The notes beneath the pieces were generated by a model. That model did not search any database. It saw nothing but the letters and a program-made list of their open reading frames with translations, and was not told where the DNA came from. Position numbers and translations under genes: made by a program. A DNA stretch of 64,000 bases from Glycine soja (lineage: Eukaryota > Streptophyta > Magnoliopsida > Fabales > Fabaceae), in assembly GCF_004193775.1 (NCBI RefSeq), contig NC_041002.1, forward strand, positions 16,735,535-16,799,534, given 5' to 3'. Positions 21,424 to 32,817 of this stretch are shown here, piece after piece; positions within the stretch are counted from its first letter, which is position 1, and every line of letters starts with the position of its first letter.

Positions 21424-22550
21424 ATGGCTCCGAAGAAGCTCTCCACAAAGAGGTCCAGGAGGGACGCCCATGGGGAAGGCTCCAGCGCCCTTGTGGAGTT
21501 TGATACTGGTTCCGGAGTGCCGAGCACCAGCAACATTTTGAGGCCATCAAGGGATGGTCATTCCACAAGGAGAGGCACGTCCAGTTCAGAGAAGATTTGT
21601 ACTCGAACTTCCAGGAAGAGATAGCTCGCAGGCATTGGACACCTCTAGTGACTCCCATGGCCAAGTTTGATCCTGAGATAGTCCTAAAGTTCTACGCTAG
21701 TGCCTGGCCCATGGAGGAGGGAGTTCGGGACAAGCGTTGGTAGGTAAGGGGTCAGTGGATTCCCTTCGACGCAGATGCCCTCATCCAGTTCTTGGGCCAC
21801 CCGCTGATCTTGGAGGAGGGCCAGCGGTGCGAGTTCAGCCAGAGGAGGGACTAGGCCTCGACTTCGACGAGGAGGCCATCGCCCAGCTGTTGTGTATACT
21901 GGGGTAGGACTTTGCCCGGACCGCTACGGGGAGGCGGGTGCGGATTATGCGCACCAGCATGACTACTTTGACTCAGATATGGATGACGCTGCTACTCAGC
22001 AACATCCTGCTCAACAACCATAATTCTGACCTCCCTCTGCCTAAGTGCTAGTTGGTGTACGCCATCCTGACACGGATGACTGTTCACGTGGCCCAGATAA
22101 TTGCTAACGCCATTTATTTGTTTGCAGGGACAGCACCCACTAGGCACCCTTTGGACCCAGAGAAATCAAACAAGGCCCTGGGATTTCCGACCTTGATCAC
22201 GAGCCTCTGCCAGTTCTACGGAGTAGTTGTCATCCCCAGCAAGGTAATCCGGCCACCGATCACCCGAGCTTTCATCAAGAAATATTGCACCCCTAGGCAG
22301 GCACAGGGGGACACACAACAGGCTGTAGACGCACCACCACCTCAGCAGCCCGATCCGATTAGACCACTGAGCGTGGAGCAGTATCTACGGCATGTGGTTC
22401 ACTACCAGGCGGCCAACAACCGTGGGCAAGTGCAGTTGCATGAGTGCTTCTACCATTTCAGCCTCAGCCAGCAAGGGCAGGGCTCCACTCCTTTTATATG
22501 CCCTACCCTAGAGCAGTTCAGGGCTGAGGTTGCGTGGCCTGGAGATTAGC
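21424..22550 (+). pseudogene. Ogre accessory ORF, copy 1, broken
   Basis: Starts MAPKKLSTKRSRR at 21424. The frame shifts soon after residue 30. Stops follow at 21741 (TAG where copy 2 has TGG) and near 21855, then a last open part at 22052-22549 (VYAILTRMTVHVAQ ... FRAEVAWPGD). Comparison with the open copy at 63056-64000 shows one protein with FEAIKGWSFH, EEIARRHWTPLVTPMAKFDPEIVL, NILLNNHNSDLPLPK-like and PTRHPLDP segments. I associate it with the domain annotated as putative plant transposon protein, and it appears related to the Sirevirus ORF at 35734-36870. Function unknown; it is not a transposase by any motif I can see. Confidence 0.6.
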
Positions 22551-24230
22551 CCACTGAGGAGGGAATCGAACTCGTAGGATCCCCGGGCGAAGCAAAGGAA
22601 GCCTACATGTATGAAGATATGACCGACCTGCTCGGTTACCTAGGAGTGGGCGGAGCCACACGATCAAGGTCGCTGCACTTGTGATTCCATTATCGTCTAA
22701 CATTACTGCTTTCAGTTATTGTTTTTGTTTCCATTATGATCTAACACTGCTGCTTTCAGTTATTGTTTTTGCTCCCACCGTGGTCTGACATTATGGCTTT
22801 CAGTTTGTTTTGTCATTGTTTTTTGCGACTTATCATTGCATTTCTTTGGTTACCTTGACGTTGGATTTTGACGTAGGTAGGCCTTGCGTACCCTCGTTCG
22901 CACGACTTTTCAAAAAAAAAAGTATGTGATCGCAGATATCAACTTTGTCAAAAAGAAAAAAAAAATAAAAATAAATTGGTTAACTAAAAAGCCAACATGC
23001 TTTTGAAAAGAAAAAAAACTTCTGGCTTCTCTTTGAAAGAAAAGGTTTACTGATCATGACACAAAGGCTTTGTTGAAAAAAAAATGTGTATACGCACCTG
23101 AAGGGTGAATGCTGTGAAAATTTTCCAGAACGCCCAAAATAAACTCGGATAAATGTATGAATTGATAAAGGAGCATACTTTGGAAACACTAGATTGACTT
23201 CAATAGGAAAAATGATGAATCCTGAGCCCTAGTGTTGCGTGACCACAAAAACTTGATGCTTGAGTGTCCACATAGCATGCGTGACCAGTTTTGCATAAAA
23301 TTTCTGAATCATCATTGTTGCGCACGTGTCACGGAAATAATGTGGGACATCCCTTTACCCCTGGACTACTGACCAAACCAACAACACCCTGACATATATC
23401 ATGTCCAGTCGTTCTACAAGCTCTAAGCCAAAATCCCATCTCACCATGAACCTTGACCCGAGATGAGAATTTCCATCCTCGCCCTCAGAAGAAAACAAAA
23501 AAAAAAGAAGCTCCCCATTAAAGATCAGAAGAAAGCAAAAGAAGAAAATTCCCAATCAAAGATTGGAAGAAAACAAAAAAAAGGAAAGAAAAATTTCCGA
23601 TCGAAGATCGAAAGAAAACGAAAGAAATATACAGAAAGGACTTTGGACCAGACAATATCATAATAATACAAAATTTTCACAAGCAAACAAGAAAAGAAAG
23701 GAAACCACGACTTGAAGTGGTCCTCTCCTTTTGATTGCCAACCAAAATCCTGTGCGCTGGTGACTTTCTCGCCCGCACTAAACAAAAACAGAAAAGGGAA
23801 AGGCCAAAACACTCGGATCCAAATTTCCCACCAAAAACACCATTCTCGAAAAAGTCCTTTTTGATCCATGATCACGCATGTAATCTTTGATTTGATAGGA
23901 AATGATTTGCAAAATCAAGTCATGACATATTTATGGTTCAGAATTAGGATGAAACACTTGCCTGTGTGAGGTTTATACACTCTGAGTGATTTTCTTCTAT
24001 TTTCAGTTGGACCCAGTGTTTCCTCTAAATGGTCGTTTAGAAATGAAACGCTAACATCCAAAATCTCATTTGTGGTTATGAGAAAATTTCATCAGCATAC
24101 TCTTCTTCCCCAATAGACACATTGTTTTTCGCCAAAAATTATATTTTGCTCTGATCAATTGGAGGTTTTTGTTTCTTTACTAAAGCATGTTCGCATTTTA
24201 GTGAAAGAACGCTGAGACTATTTTAGTCTC
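22551..24230 (+). other. Ogre 3' region, non-coding
   Basis: No conserved frame. It includes poly-A runs near 22910-23090 and about four purine-rich units of roughly 40 bp at 23470-23625, each with AGAAGAAA or GGAAGAAAAC after a GATC/GATT-containing core. The rest shows nothing recognisable. Confidence 0.5.
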
Positions 24231-24860
24231 GCACCTTTGTCATCCAGAGAAGGCAAGTCCGATGACATGTGGAGATACCTTATGGTTATCCGCACCTTTT
24301 GTCAGCTAGAGGCAAGCGAGCCCGTTGACACGCAGAGACTAACATCGTCATCTGCACCTTTGTCATCCAGAGATGACGAGTCTAATGACATGCGAATATA
24401 CCTTATGGTTATCTGCACCTTTTGTTAGCTAGAGGCAAGCGAGCCCGTTGGCATGCAGAGACTAACATCGTCATCTGCACCTTTGTCATCCAGAGATAGC
24501 GAGTCCGATGACATGCGGAGATACCTTATGGTTATCCGCACCTTTTTTCAGTTAGAGGCAAGCGAGCCCGTTGACACGCAGAGACTAACATCGTCTTCTG
24601 CACCTTTGCCATCCAGAGACAGCGAGTCCAATGACATGCGGAGATACCTTATGGTTATCTGCACCTTTTGTCAGCTAGAGGCAAGCGAGCCCATTGACAC
24701 ATAGAGACTAACGTCGTCATCTGCACCTTTGTCATCCAGAGACGGCAAGTCCAATGACATGTGGAGATACCTTATGGTTATCTGCACCTTTTGTCAGCTA
24801 GAGGTAAGCGAGCCTGTTGACATGCAAAGACTAACATTGTCATCTGCACCTTTCCCGGAG
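24231..24860 (+). repeat. 123-bp tandem array in Ogre 3' untranslated region
   Basis: GCACCTTTGTCATCCAGAGA-type starts lie at 24231, 24354, 24477, 24600, 24723 and 24846, exactly 123 bp apart. Each unit is two related halves of 61-62 bp, both beginning GCACCTTT. Because 123 is a multiple of three, open frames run through the array, but there is no sign of a real protein. Decayed half-units continue to about 25090. Tandem arrays here are a known habit of Ogre/Tat elements. Confidence 0.9.
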
Positions 24861-25312
24861 ATGTTAGCGTCTTCCGGTTGAGACTACGAAAAAGTCTCGT
24901 TTCTACCGTCAGACTCAAGGGTCCGGTAGTATGTAGAGATACCTCGTGGTTATCCGCACCTTCGTCAGCCAAGGCGAACAAGTCTGATAATATCAGGATG
25001 ATGTTGGTCATCCGATTCTGATTATTTTGAAAATCTTTGCAGGTTTTACATTCGTCATCCAGAGACATTCAAGTCCGACGACGTGCAAGATTCTTCTCTA
25101 CTAGGCAGGGACGATCAAGTTCGATAGCATGCGGAAACGTCATGGCTATCCCGTTTTATCGCTTTCAAGGCACTGAAGTTTTACTGACGCTCCTGATGCC
25201 TTTTCTATTCTTTCTGAATGACTGGTTCCACTGGTTGGGGCTATTGATCGGCTGAATGATGTTCTGCTCGAACGAAATTAGTGTCTTATCTTTACTTTCC
25301 TTTTATCTCCAA

Positions 25313-25333
25313 TAAAAGATAAGTAAAGAGGGA
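25313..25333 (+). promoter_or_regulatory. Polypurine tract
   Basis: A purine-rich run, AAAAGATAAGTAAAGAGGGA, ends a few bases before the 3' LTR, where plus-strand DNA synthesis would be primed. Confidence 0.55.
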
Positions 25334-25337
25334 CAAC

Positions 25338-26818
25338 TTTCATACCCTAATTTCGTCCGGGAGTACTTCTGGTCGATTCTCGAACCTTGTTTGCTCCCTT
25401 CGGAACCCTCGAAACAAGCACTGTTGCGTAATCCATAAAGTTACGCAACATTCTGGAAGTCAAAACAAGCATCGTTGCGTAATCCATAAAGTTTCGCAAA
25501 TGTTTTGGAAGGAAAATAGGTATCGTTGAATAATCCGTAAAGTTCCGCAACATTTCGGAAATAAATCAATAAAAAAACACAAAAGGGGGTGTATTAGTGA
25601 AAATGGGGGGTGCAAATAGCAACCAGGCCCATGTGGGCCTTCCTGAAGGTTCCAAAAGAAGGCGGTGCCTTCTGGTGGAAGCAACCCAACTCGCCTGGGC
25701 GAGCTGGGCGGCAATCACCTCCCTCTTTTCTCCTATAAATAGGGGAAGGAGGGCAAAGTAAATGGGTTCAGCCCTTCTGGTATTGAGAAATCTCTTGAAA
25801 TTAGTGAGAAAATTTGTTTTCGTGAAAAACAAAATCCAAGTCGAGGCGCTTCCGTAACGCTTCCGAGACGTTTCCGTAAGCGATTTCGTGGAGATTCTTC
25901 ACCGTTCTTCATCGTTCTTCACCATTCTCCGTTCATTCTTCGGTCTTCAACCTGTAAGTTTCCGAAATCGAATCTTTCAATTCATTCTATGCACCTTTAG
26001 TGGTCCCTACATGTTTTGTGTACTTTTACTTTCATTACGTTTATTTTCCACACCTTTTTTAATGAGCTTTAACCGATCACTTAAGCCGTTATCTCACCTA
26101 ATAAATGATAAAAATGAATTTCAACCGATCATTTGTGTTGTAATCTCATTTAATCATCGCTAAAACAAAATCCAACTGATTATTCACACAGTAATCTCGA
26201 TTAAATAAAAAAGGGGCAAAATAATAATAAAATAATCAAAATATCATTGACTAATAACCAAAGTGAAACTAAGGCTAAAACCAACTCACAAATCAAGCTT
26301 TGTCCGCAAAAAATCACTTGAAACCGTTCTAAGGTCCAACGCCTTAAACGGTCCTCTTTGTTTTTATTGGTTAACATGGACCTTTAAAAAGCATAAAATC
26401 AACACATGACTTTACCGCTTTTAAAAGAACTACATAGGTCTAATTCCCTCATCGCAATTGAGGATACGTAGGAGGGAGGGAAACACCCTTGTCGACCACA
26501 AAGAGACAAAAAATAAAAAAAGGCATAAAAAGATATAAAAACCTAAAAAAGGGGGAAATAAAACAAATTGAAGTCATATTTTTACACTTGGTTAAAGGTT
26601 GTCGTCCCTTGTGATGGATGGGTGGGGTGCTAATACCTTCCCCGTGTGTAAATACAACTCCCGAACCTTTCACGATTAAAGTTCGTAGACTACACGCATT
26701 TTGGTTTTTCCGACGTTTTCCTCGAATAAACGTTTGTGGCGACTCCGCGCGCCTTCCTTCCTTGGAAGACGCTCCCGTGAGTCTCGCGTCGCCCTCCCGC
26801 CAAGGGTAGGTTGCGACA
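25338..26818 (+). repeat. Ogre 3' LTR
   Basis: 1481 bp ending GGTTGCGACA. The first bases read TTTCATACC in place of TGTCATACC. It contains the CTCGCCTGGGCGAG dyad (25690-25703), TATAAATA at 25734 and the GTAAGT donor at 25954. A 62-bp gap relative to the 5' LTR lies near 26244. LTR divergence shows an old insertion. Confidence 0.85.
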
Positions 26819-27082
26819 CCTTCTTATACTTGTAATGTGTTTCAATCTTTATGAAGCTCTCGACCGTAAGTCATCTCTATTGTGCACACACACACACAAA
26901 TATTAGGAGAGAAAGGATATTAACTTTCTTCCCTTTCTAGAGTCATCATTACTATGGTCCCTCAAGTGGGTTAGCCCACTCCTTATACAAGCAAATCAAC
27001 CAATATCATCACCATAAACACAATTAGTTCATGAAAATCAATTTGCTACAATGTCAAGAGTCGAACACCCTCGTATCCACAT
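26819..27082. repeat. Older repeat, right half after the Ogre insertion
   Basis: Matches 44160-44390: ATGAAGCTC(T)(C/T)GACC, a (CA)n tract, GAGAG.AAGGA.ATTAA, then a phrase around TCGAACACCC. It is the continuation of 3155-3632 on the other side of the Ogre element. Confidence 0.6.
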
Positions 27083-28276
27083 TGTCAAACCCTAATTTCG
27101 TCGGGGGACGATCATTTGCAAACATTTTGATTCTTGCCTGCCGAATTGAGCTGCTTAACACTAGTTGCCATGCAATCCAAAAGGTTTTTCAATGTTTCGG
27201 GAAAGAATATGAAAAATACCCAAGAAGGAGGGTAAAAGGGTCATTTGGAGGATTTTTTAGACCCATGGGCCCACTAGAAAACTTAGGAGTGAAGTAACCA
27301 ACTCGCCTGTGCGAGCAAGGTTACTTCAAGTTGAAGCAACAGCTCGTCTGGGAGAGCTGAGCTCACCTGGGCGAGCTACTGTTCAACCTCCTCCTCTAAT
27401 TTCCTATAAATATGCGTGAGGGGGCTGAAGGAAGGGGTTCAGCTTCATATATTGAGAGCATTTTAGTGAAATTAGTGAGAAGAAGGAGAAAGAAGAAAAA
27501 ACGAGGTCGAGGCACTTCCGTAATTGATTCCTACATCGTTCTTCACCGTTTTTCGTTCGTTCTTCATTCGTTCTTCATTCATCGATCGGTTAGTTTTTAT
27601 TTTGAAGTTTTGAATTCGCTCTATGCACCCTTAGGGGTCCCCTCTTGCTTTTCGCATCTTCATCTCCATTCTTCTACCATCAATGAACTCATTTCTTTGT
27701 TTAAAGCGAGTTTTGACTGATCGCTTATGCCATTATCTCACTTTATCAATGTAAAATAAAGTTTTAACTGGTTACTGGTCATTTACTTTGCAAGTCATAT
27801 TTTAATGAGTTTGAAAGTAAATAAGTAAAACCAAAGTTAAAATCAACACATAACCAAGCTTTTATCCATAAAAATCGCTTGAATCCATTCAAGGTCCAAT
27901 GCCTTAACGATCTCTTTTACTTGAATCGGTTAAAATGAACCTTTCAAAAGTTTAAAATCAACCCTACGCATAACTTTCTTGCTTTAAAGAACTACGTAGG
28001 TCTGAATTCCTCATCACACTTGAGGATACGTAGGAGCAAGAGCCACGCTCTTGTCAACCCCAAAAGATATAAAAAAACATAAAAAAGGGAAAAATAAATA
28101 AATATTGAAGTCATGATTTGGCACACTTGATTAAAGGCTGTCGTCCCTTGTGACAGACACGTGGGGTGCTAATACCTTCCCCGCACGTAAACAACTCCTG
28201 AACCTTTTATTCTTAAAATTCGTAGACTCCTTTTGGTTTTTCTAATGTTTTCCTCGAATAAACATTGGTGGCGACC
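27083..28276 (+). repeat. Ogre-type LTR, truncated at its 3' end
   Basis: Begins TGTCAAACCCTAATTTCGTC and shares the palindrome (27361-27376, GCTCACCTGGGCGAGC), TATAAATA at 27405 and the GTTAGT remnant of the donor. It stops at TTGGTGGCGAC, about 90 bp short of a normal end, and is joined directly to an ORF1 fragment. Confidence 0.75.
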
Positions 28277-28640
28277 GTTAATTGGTTCCCCCGATGGAAA
28301 GCAAGGGAAAGCAAATTGGGAAGAAATCTTGGCGGATATGGTAGGGGCGTCCGTTAATTGGTTCTCCCGATGGAAGGAAGGAGGGGCCGAAGTTTTGTGC
28401 TCATGTGAAGGGTTCCCAAACGTCCCGTTGATGGGAACGAGGGGTTGTATTAATTATAATCTTGTACTTGCCATAAGACAACTAGGCTACCCCATGAGAG
28501 GAGTGCCGTCGGAAGAGAGTATTGCGCCTTTCATCACACGAGGCTTCAGTGACCCCAATGCAAGAATGCTTCAAAGAGTCCGAAAAGCATGGAATGCGGT
28601 GCAATGGAAGGATAAGGAGATTAGAGGGAGCAACTATAAA
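28277..28640 (+). pseudogene. Ogre ORF1 fragment
   Basis: Encodes GASVNWFSRWKEGGAEVLC, NVPLMGTRGCINYN, AIRQLGYPMRG and PFITRGFSDPNARMLQRVRKA, parallel to residues from about 275 to 365 of ORF1 at 10275. A short piece, CGTTAATTGGTTC(C/T)CCCGATGGAA, is repeated at its start. The frame continues from the LTR and into the copia segment, giving an accidental 236-codon frame (first ATG 28245, stop 28941). Confidence 0.7.
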
Positions 28641-29790
28641 GCCACTAGTTGTGTTTGTACCTCTACTGCTCTCAACATGGATGATTACAAGTCTTTGCAA
28701 ATTGAATTTGAAATTTTCAAAAAGGACCACTATGCAGAATGTATGAAGTTGCAAACTGAGCTTTCCTATCTTAAAGTTCTTTTTAGAAAATTAAACAAAG
28801 GAAAGAGTGATCTCAATCACATGCTCAACGTGCAAAAGCATACTACCGATAAGACTGGTTTGGGGTATAACAAGCAAACTACATTTTCTAAGAAAACTAA
28901 GTTTGTATCCTCAAAAGGGGTGAACCCAGACAAGGTCTCCTAAAAGAAGAACATAGTGTATTCTATGAAAAATGTAAAGACCTATTATTATTGCATGAAA
29001 AGAGGACGTACATCTTATAAATGCTATGTTAGGAGATCTGATGTTCCTAGAGGCAAATGTATCTGGATTTTAAAAGATTTATTTGTGAAAATTAACCCCA
29101 TTGGGCCCAAGTTAAATTGGGTACCACCTCTCTCAAATTGATTTTGTCTTGTAGGTGTGCCTAAAAGCAAGAGACTCACTATGGTACTTGGACAGTGGCT
29201 ACTTTAGGCACATGACTGGTGACAAGTCCAAACTTACAGACTTTGTGTCAAAAGAAGGAGGATATGTCACTTTTGGAGACAACAATAAATGGAAAATTAT
29301 GGGAGAATGAAACATTGGAAATCAGTACAAGACACAAATAAAGAATGTTCTATATATTGATGGACTAAAGCATAACCTCTTAAGCATTAGTCAACTTTGT
29401 GATAAGGGCTTCAAAATTGAATTCAACAAGAATTGTTTTCTTAGTAGTGAAGCTATATGTCTAGTGAGGTTGTCCATATTGGCATAAGGATAAGTAATAT
29501 CTATATGTTAAACATTGAAGATGCATCATTTCATGAGCTTAGTTGTTTGGTAAGTAAAATTGATGATTCTTGCTTATGGCATCGTAGGGCTGCACACATA
29601 AACATGCATAATCTCAATCACCTAGCTAGAAAAGACTTAGTAATTGGTCTTCAAAAACTCAAGTTTGAGAAAAATAAATTGTGTGAAACTTGTAAAAAAG
29701 GGAAGCAAGCTAAAAACTCTTTTCAAAGTAAAAGTATCTTTTCTACATCAAAATCCCTTGAACTACTTCACATTTACTTAACTCAATTAT
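28641..29790 (+). pseudogene. Copia (Ty1) gag-protease-integrase N-terminus fragment
   Basis: The first part matches a Sirevirus-type gag C-terminus (KGKSDLNHMLNVQKHT...KTGLGYNKQT). A ruined zinc knuckle, YYYCMKRGRTSYKC, follows, then a protease-like YLDSGYFRHMTGD and a pre-integrase domain (LWHRRAAHINMHNLNHLARKDLVIGLQKLKFE...CETCKKGKQA). Frames change at about 29150 and 29450 and the match ends after LELLHI at about 29790, before the integrase core. It is a truncated remnant related to the intact element at 34178-43411. Confidence 0.7.
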
Positions 29791-31900
29791 AATCCTTTCA
29801 AACATTTTTTATATGCAATTGTAAAGTTTATTATTTGGCTGAAAACAATCAAATAATTTTTAAAACTCAACAAACTATATTTCAATTAAATAATATACTT
29901 TATATATGCAAACTTACACTCATGTTGAACTAATTTAAAAGTATAAAAATTAATTTTTTAAACTATTATATATTCTGTTTATGTGGTGCTAGTCCATATT
30001 TATATTTTTATGTGGCATGGGTATCCATACTAGGACAAATTCATTTAGGTGATTTTGTTTTATAATTATTGGTCTTTTTTTATGTCAAAAGAATCTTAGA
30101 TATTTATATTTAATTTGAATATATACAATGCAACTTTTATATGAATGATGTTTAAATTCTTTTTTTTTTTTTATCAAAACATTCTTCATTTTTTTTTAAT
30201 TTGACAGTGCTAAAAATTATATTTATTAAACTATGGTATATTCTATTTATATTGCGCTAATTCATATTTGCATCTATATTTCTGACAGGTAACTAATTAG
30301 GACAAATTCATTGGGATGCGTTTTTTTTATAATCATAGTTTTCTTATGTTAAAAGAATTTTAAATATTTATATTTAAATTTAATGTATATAATTTTTATA
30401 TGAATGATGTTTAATTTTATTTTTATATGAAAATATATATTTTTTAATTTGAAAGTATAAAAATTATATTTTTTAAAACTATTATATATTATATTTATGT
30501 TGTATTAATCCATATTTATATCCATATTTCACATGGGTATCATACCAAGCCAATCCATTTGGGTATTTTTCTGTTTTATAATCATTGCTTTTTTTTTTCT
30601 TTAATGAACTCTTAGATATTTATATTTAATTTTAATATATAGAAATTTTATATGAATGATGCTTAAATTTCTTTTTGTACCAAAATATTTTTTTAATTTG
30701 AAAGTGTAAAAATTATGTTTTTTAAACTATTATATATTCTATTTATTTTTTATTCTTATTTATAATTAAATGTATTTAATTATATTTATGCATATGTTAA
30801 ATACTACAGTTGTTGCTTTAATTTTGCATATTTCAAATATTTTCTTAATAAATATTGTTTAATTGTTCAGCTCTAATAAATAAAAGTAAATACATTTAAG
30901 ATAAAATTATAACATCAATTAGATATAAAAAAATCAAGTAAAAGTTGTTATATTCTTTCACAAATGTCTATGTTCATTTTTATAATTAAATAAAAAATAT
31001 AATTTAAATAAAAACACTAAAAAAGGAGAACGTACAAAAAGAGGATGAGGATACTAGGGGTACCATTCCCTGTGAGGCAATGAAAGTCATATGCTCGAGA
31101 ACCAAACCAAAGAAATTCTACATCCTCTTCTTTACATGATAAGCATTTCATGAATTTCTTTCGGTAAGAGAGCGTGTGTACACTGAACATTAGTGATAAT
31201 GGGAGTGTTGTTTCAGTTATATGCCCAATGTCAAACATTGCGGAAAGCAACCACTGAAGTTATTCTATGTATATGCGCTAAATTTGCTAAAAGGCATAGC
31301 AAATGGAATCCTTCAATAGTACTCACAAGTTCTTTGCATTGTTTCATTGGTTCTCCGACTAAAAAGATTTATTAGCAGAGAATGTAATCCTCCTCCTCTA
31401 AATTTGGTCCTTCAAACAGTACTCGCATTCTTTTTCCTTCGGTATACAAAAGAGAAGTGATATTCGTAATTTTTTCACTCAACGTCCACCTTAATAATAT
31501 ATGATTAATTATAAATACCCTCTAGTGTTACATGATAACTTGAAACTAACAAATCAGATTTTTCTTTTATTTTATTTCAAACTCTTTAATTAATTTATTT
31601 ATGAAAATACTTGTGAACTTTTTACATTTTCAAGTTAAAAGTTAAAAAGATCAACTTAAAGATAAAAAGATCAAAATAACTCACGGCACATCTATATACA
31701 TATGCAACTCCTTAAAGAGAAAAATCTTAAACACCTAAGTTGGTCAACACTATACACAAAACTAACAAATAAAAACGCAATAAGGATCGTGTGTTCACAT
31801 CCAAACATACTCATTCGTGATGCCTCCAATAGAAGGGTCCACCTCCTAACCATTTGTTCCCATGAACATGAAGTTCGAGATTATCACAGTCACAACCACA
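29791..31900. repeat. AT-rich DNA with a 250-260 bp tandem repeat
   Basis: From about 29940 to 30760 a unit of 252-260 bp occurs about three times. ATGAATGATGTTTAA-like anchors lie at 30141, 30400 and 30652, and ACTATTATATATTCT-like anchors near 29960, 30222, 30475 and 30721. From 30760 to 31900 I see no repeat, motif or credible gene; the minus-strand frame 31017-31250 has no recognisable features. Confidence 0.55.
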
Positions 31901-32370
31901 TGTGTCACTGTAACACCCTTAAATATAAACTTTCAAAATAACCCATTGATTTTCTTAATGAAAAGATAGTCTTTGGTTCTCTTTATTATTAACTCAAAAG
32001 ATTAGAGATAAAATTTTTGTAGAAAATACAAACCTACTATTCCAATTTCGTAAAACTCAGTTTTTGTCTTTAAAACATGCATAATAAAACATAGTTACCA
32101 CTTATCGGGTTAAAACGTCGTGTCAATGAATAAAATAGAGAGATCCACAACATAACTGAATCATGCATGCTTAAGTAATAAGTAATGATAAATAGGTGAA
32201 CCTCCATGGTCACCTAATATAGATAAATAAGTTTTATGCATCATAATGAGTAGCAAAACATAAGCGTCTCGGTGAAATCAGTAAGTGGCATATACAACCC
32301 CAAAGTAACAAGTAAAGTAATATAAAGTAAGTAATGACTAAACAGATACAAAGGGTCTGAGCCTAGGTCT
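31901..32370 (-). repeat. Diverged LTR-like DNA, part 1
   Basis: Together with 33887-34177 and parts of 43412-45400, this appears to be one old unit related to the LTR at 5157-9086. The phrase GGTCTACCCAT at the break after the solo LTR matches 5637-5648 of that LTR. It is non-coding and was later interrupted by a solo LTR and by the Sirevirus. The relationship is loose. Confidence 0.35.
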
Positions 32371-32653
32371 TGTTGGATCAAGTGGCCTTAGAATAATTAA
32401 GAAGGGGGGGGGGTTGAATTAATTATTAACGAACCTTTACTAATAAAAAAATATATCCTTCTTAATATTACCAAAAGTAAAAGCAATAATTAAAATGCAC
32501 AACGGAAATTAAAAGAGTAGAGAAGAAGAAGACAAACACAGGAGATTTATATTGGTTCGGCAACAACCCGTGCCTACATCCAGTCCCTAAGCGACCTGCG
32601 GTCCTTGAGATTTCTTTTCAACCTTGTAAAAATCCTTTTACAAGCAAAGATCC

Positions 32654-32812
32654 ACAAGGGATGTACCCTCCCTTGTTCTCTTTGAAACCCTAGTGGATGT
32701 ACCCTCCACTAGAACTGATCCACAAGAGATGTACCCTCTCTTGTTCTCAGTCACAACAACCCAAGTAGATGTACCCTCTACTTGTACCACAAAGGATGTA
32801 CCCTCCAATGTG
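32654..32812 (-). repeat. Five constant-loop, variable-stem hairpins (array 1)
   Basis: The nine bases ATGTACCCT (plus strand) occur five times, each between complementary arms that differ from copy to copy. The arms are ACAAGGG/CCCTTGT (32654-32676), CTAGTGG/CCACTAG (32690-32712), ACAAGAG/CTCTTGT (32722-32744), CAAGTAG/CTACTTG (32762-32784) and the imperfect CACAAAGG/CCAATGTG (32788-32812). Confidence 0.9.
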
Positions 32813-32817
32813 TTAAG

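Larger units (their letters stand above)
3633..26818 (+). mobile_element. Tat/Ogre-type Ty3 retrotransposon, complete but decayed, with a nested insertion
   Basis: The element starts TGTCATACC and ends GGTTGCGACA. It is flanked by CCTTG on the left and CCTTC on the right, a 5-bp target duplication with one mismatch. Inside, in order, are the 5' LTR, primer-binding site, ORF1, gag, protease, intron, RT, RNase H, archaeal-type RNase H, integrase, accessory unit, tandem repeats, purine tract and 3' LTR. The two RNase H domains and the extra ORF before gag are hallmarks of the Tat/Ogre lineage. The span is 23.2 kb, or about 19 kb without the nested LTR and its 300-bp flanking duplication. Every coding region carries stops or frameshifts, so any movement would need proteins supplied in trans. 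Confidence 0.85.

Noticed and set aside
23463..23663. Lys-rich frame in the Ogre 3' region
   Set aside because: It is a translation of a purine-rich tandem repeat and has no recognisable domain.
24237..24704. Open frames of 60-80 codons across the 123-bp array, with a repeated RYLMVI peptide
   Set aside because: The unit length is divisible by three, so openness repeats automatically. There is no start context or homology, and the frame ends with the array.
24231..24860. CRISPR-like array
   Set aside because: Units are tandem and similar over their full length, without unique spacers, and the context is a plant retrotransposon.
31017..31250. Minus-strand 77-codon frame as a host gene fragment
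   Set aside because: Starts from a chance frame in AT-rich DNA, with no motif, no exon pattern and no second copy to test conservation.
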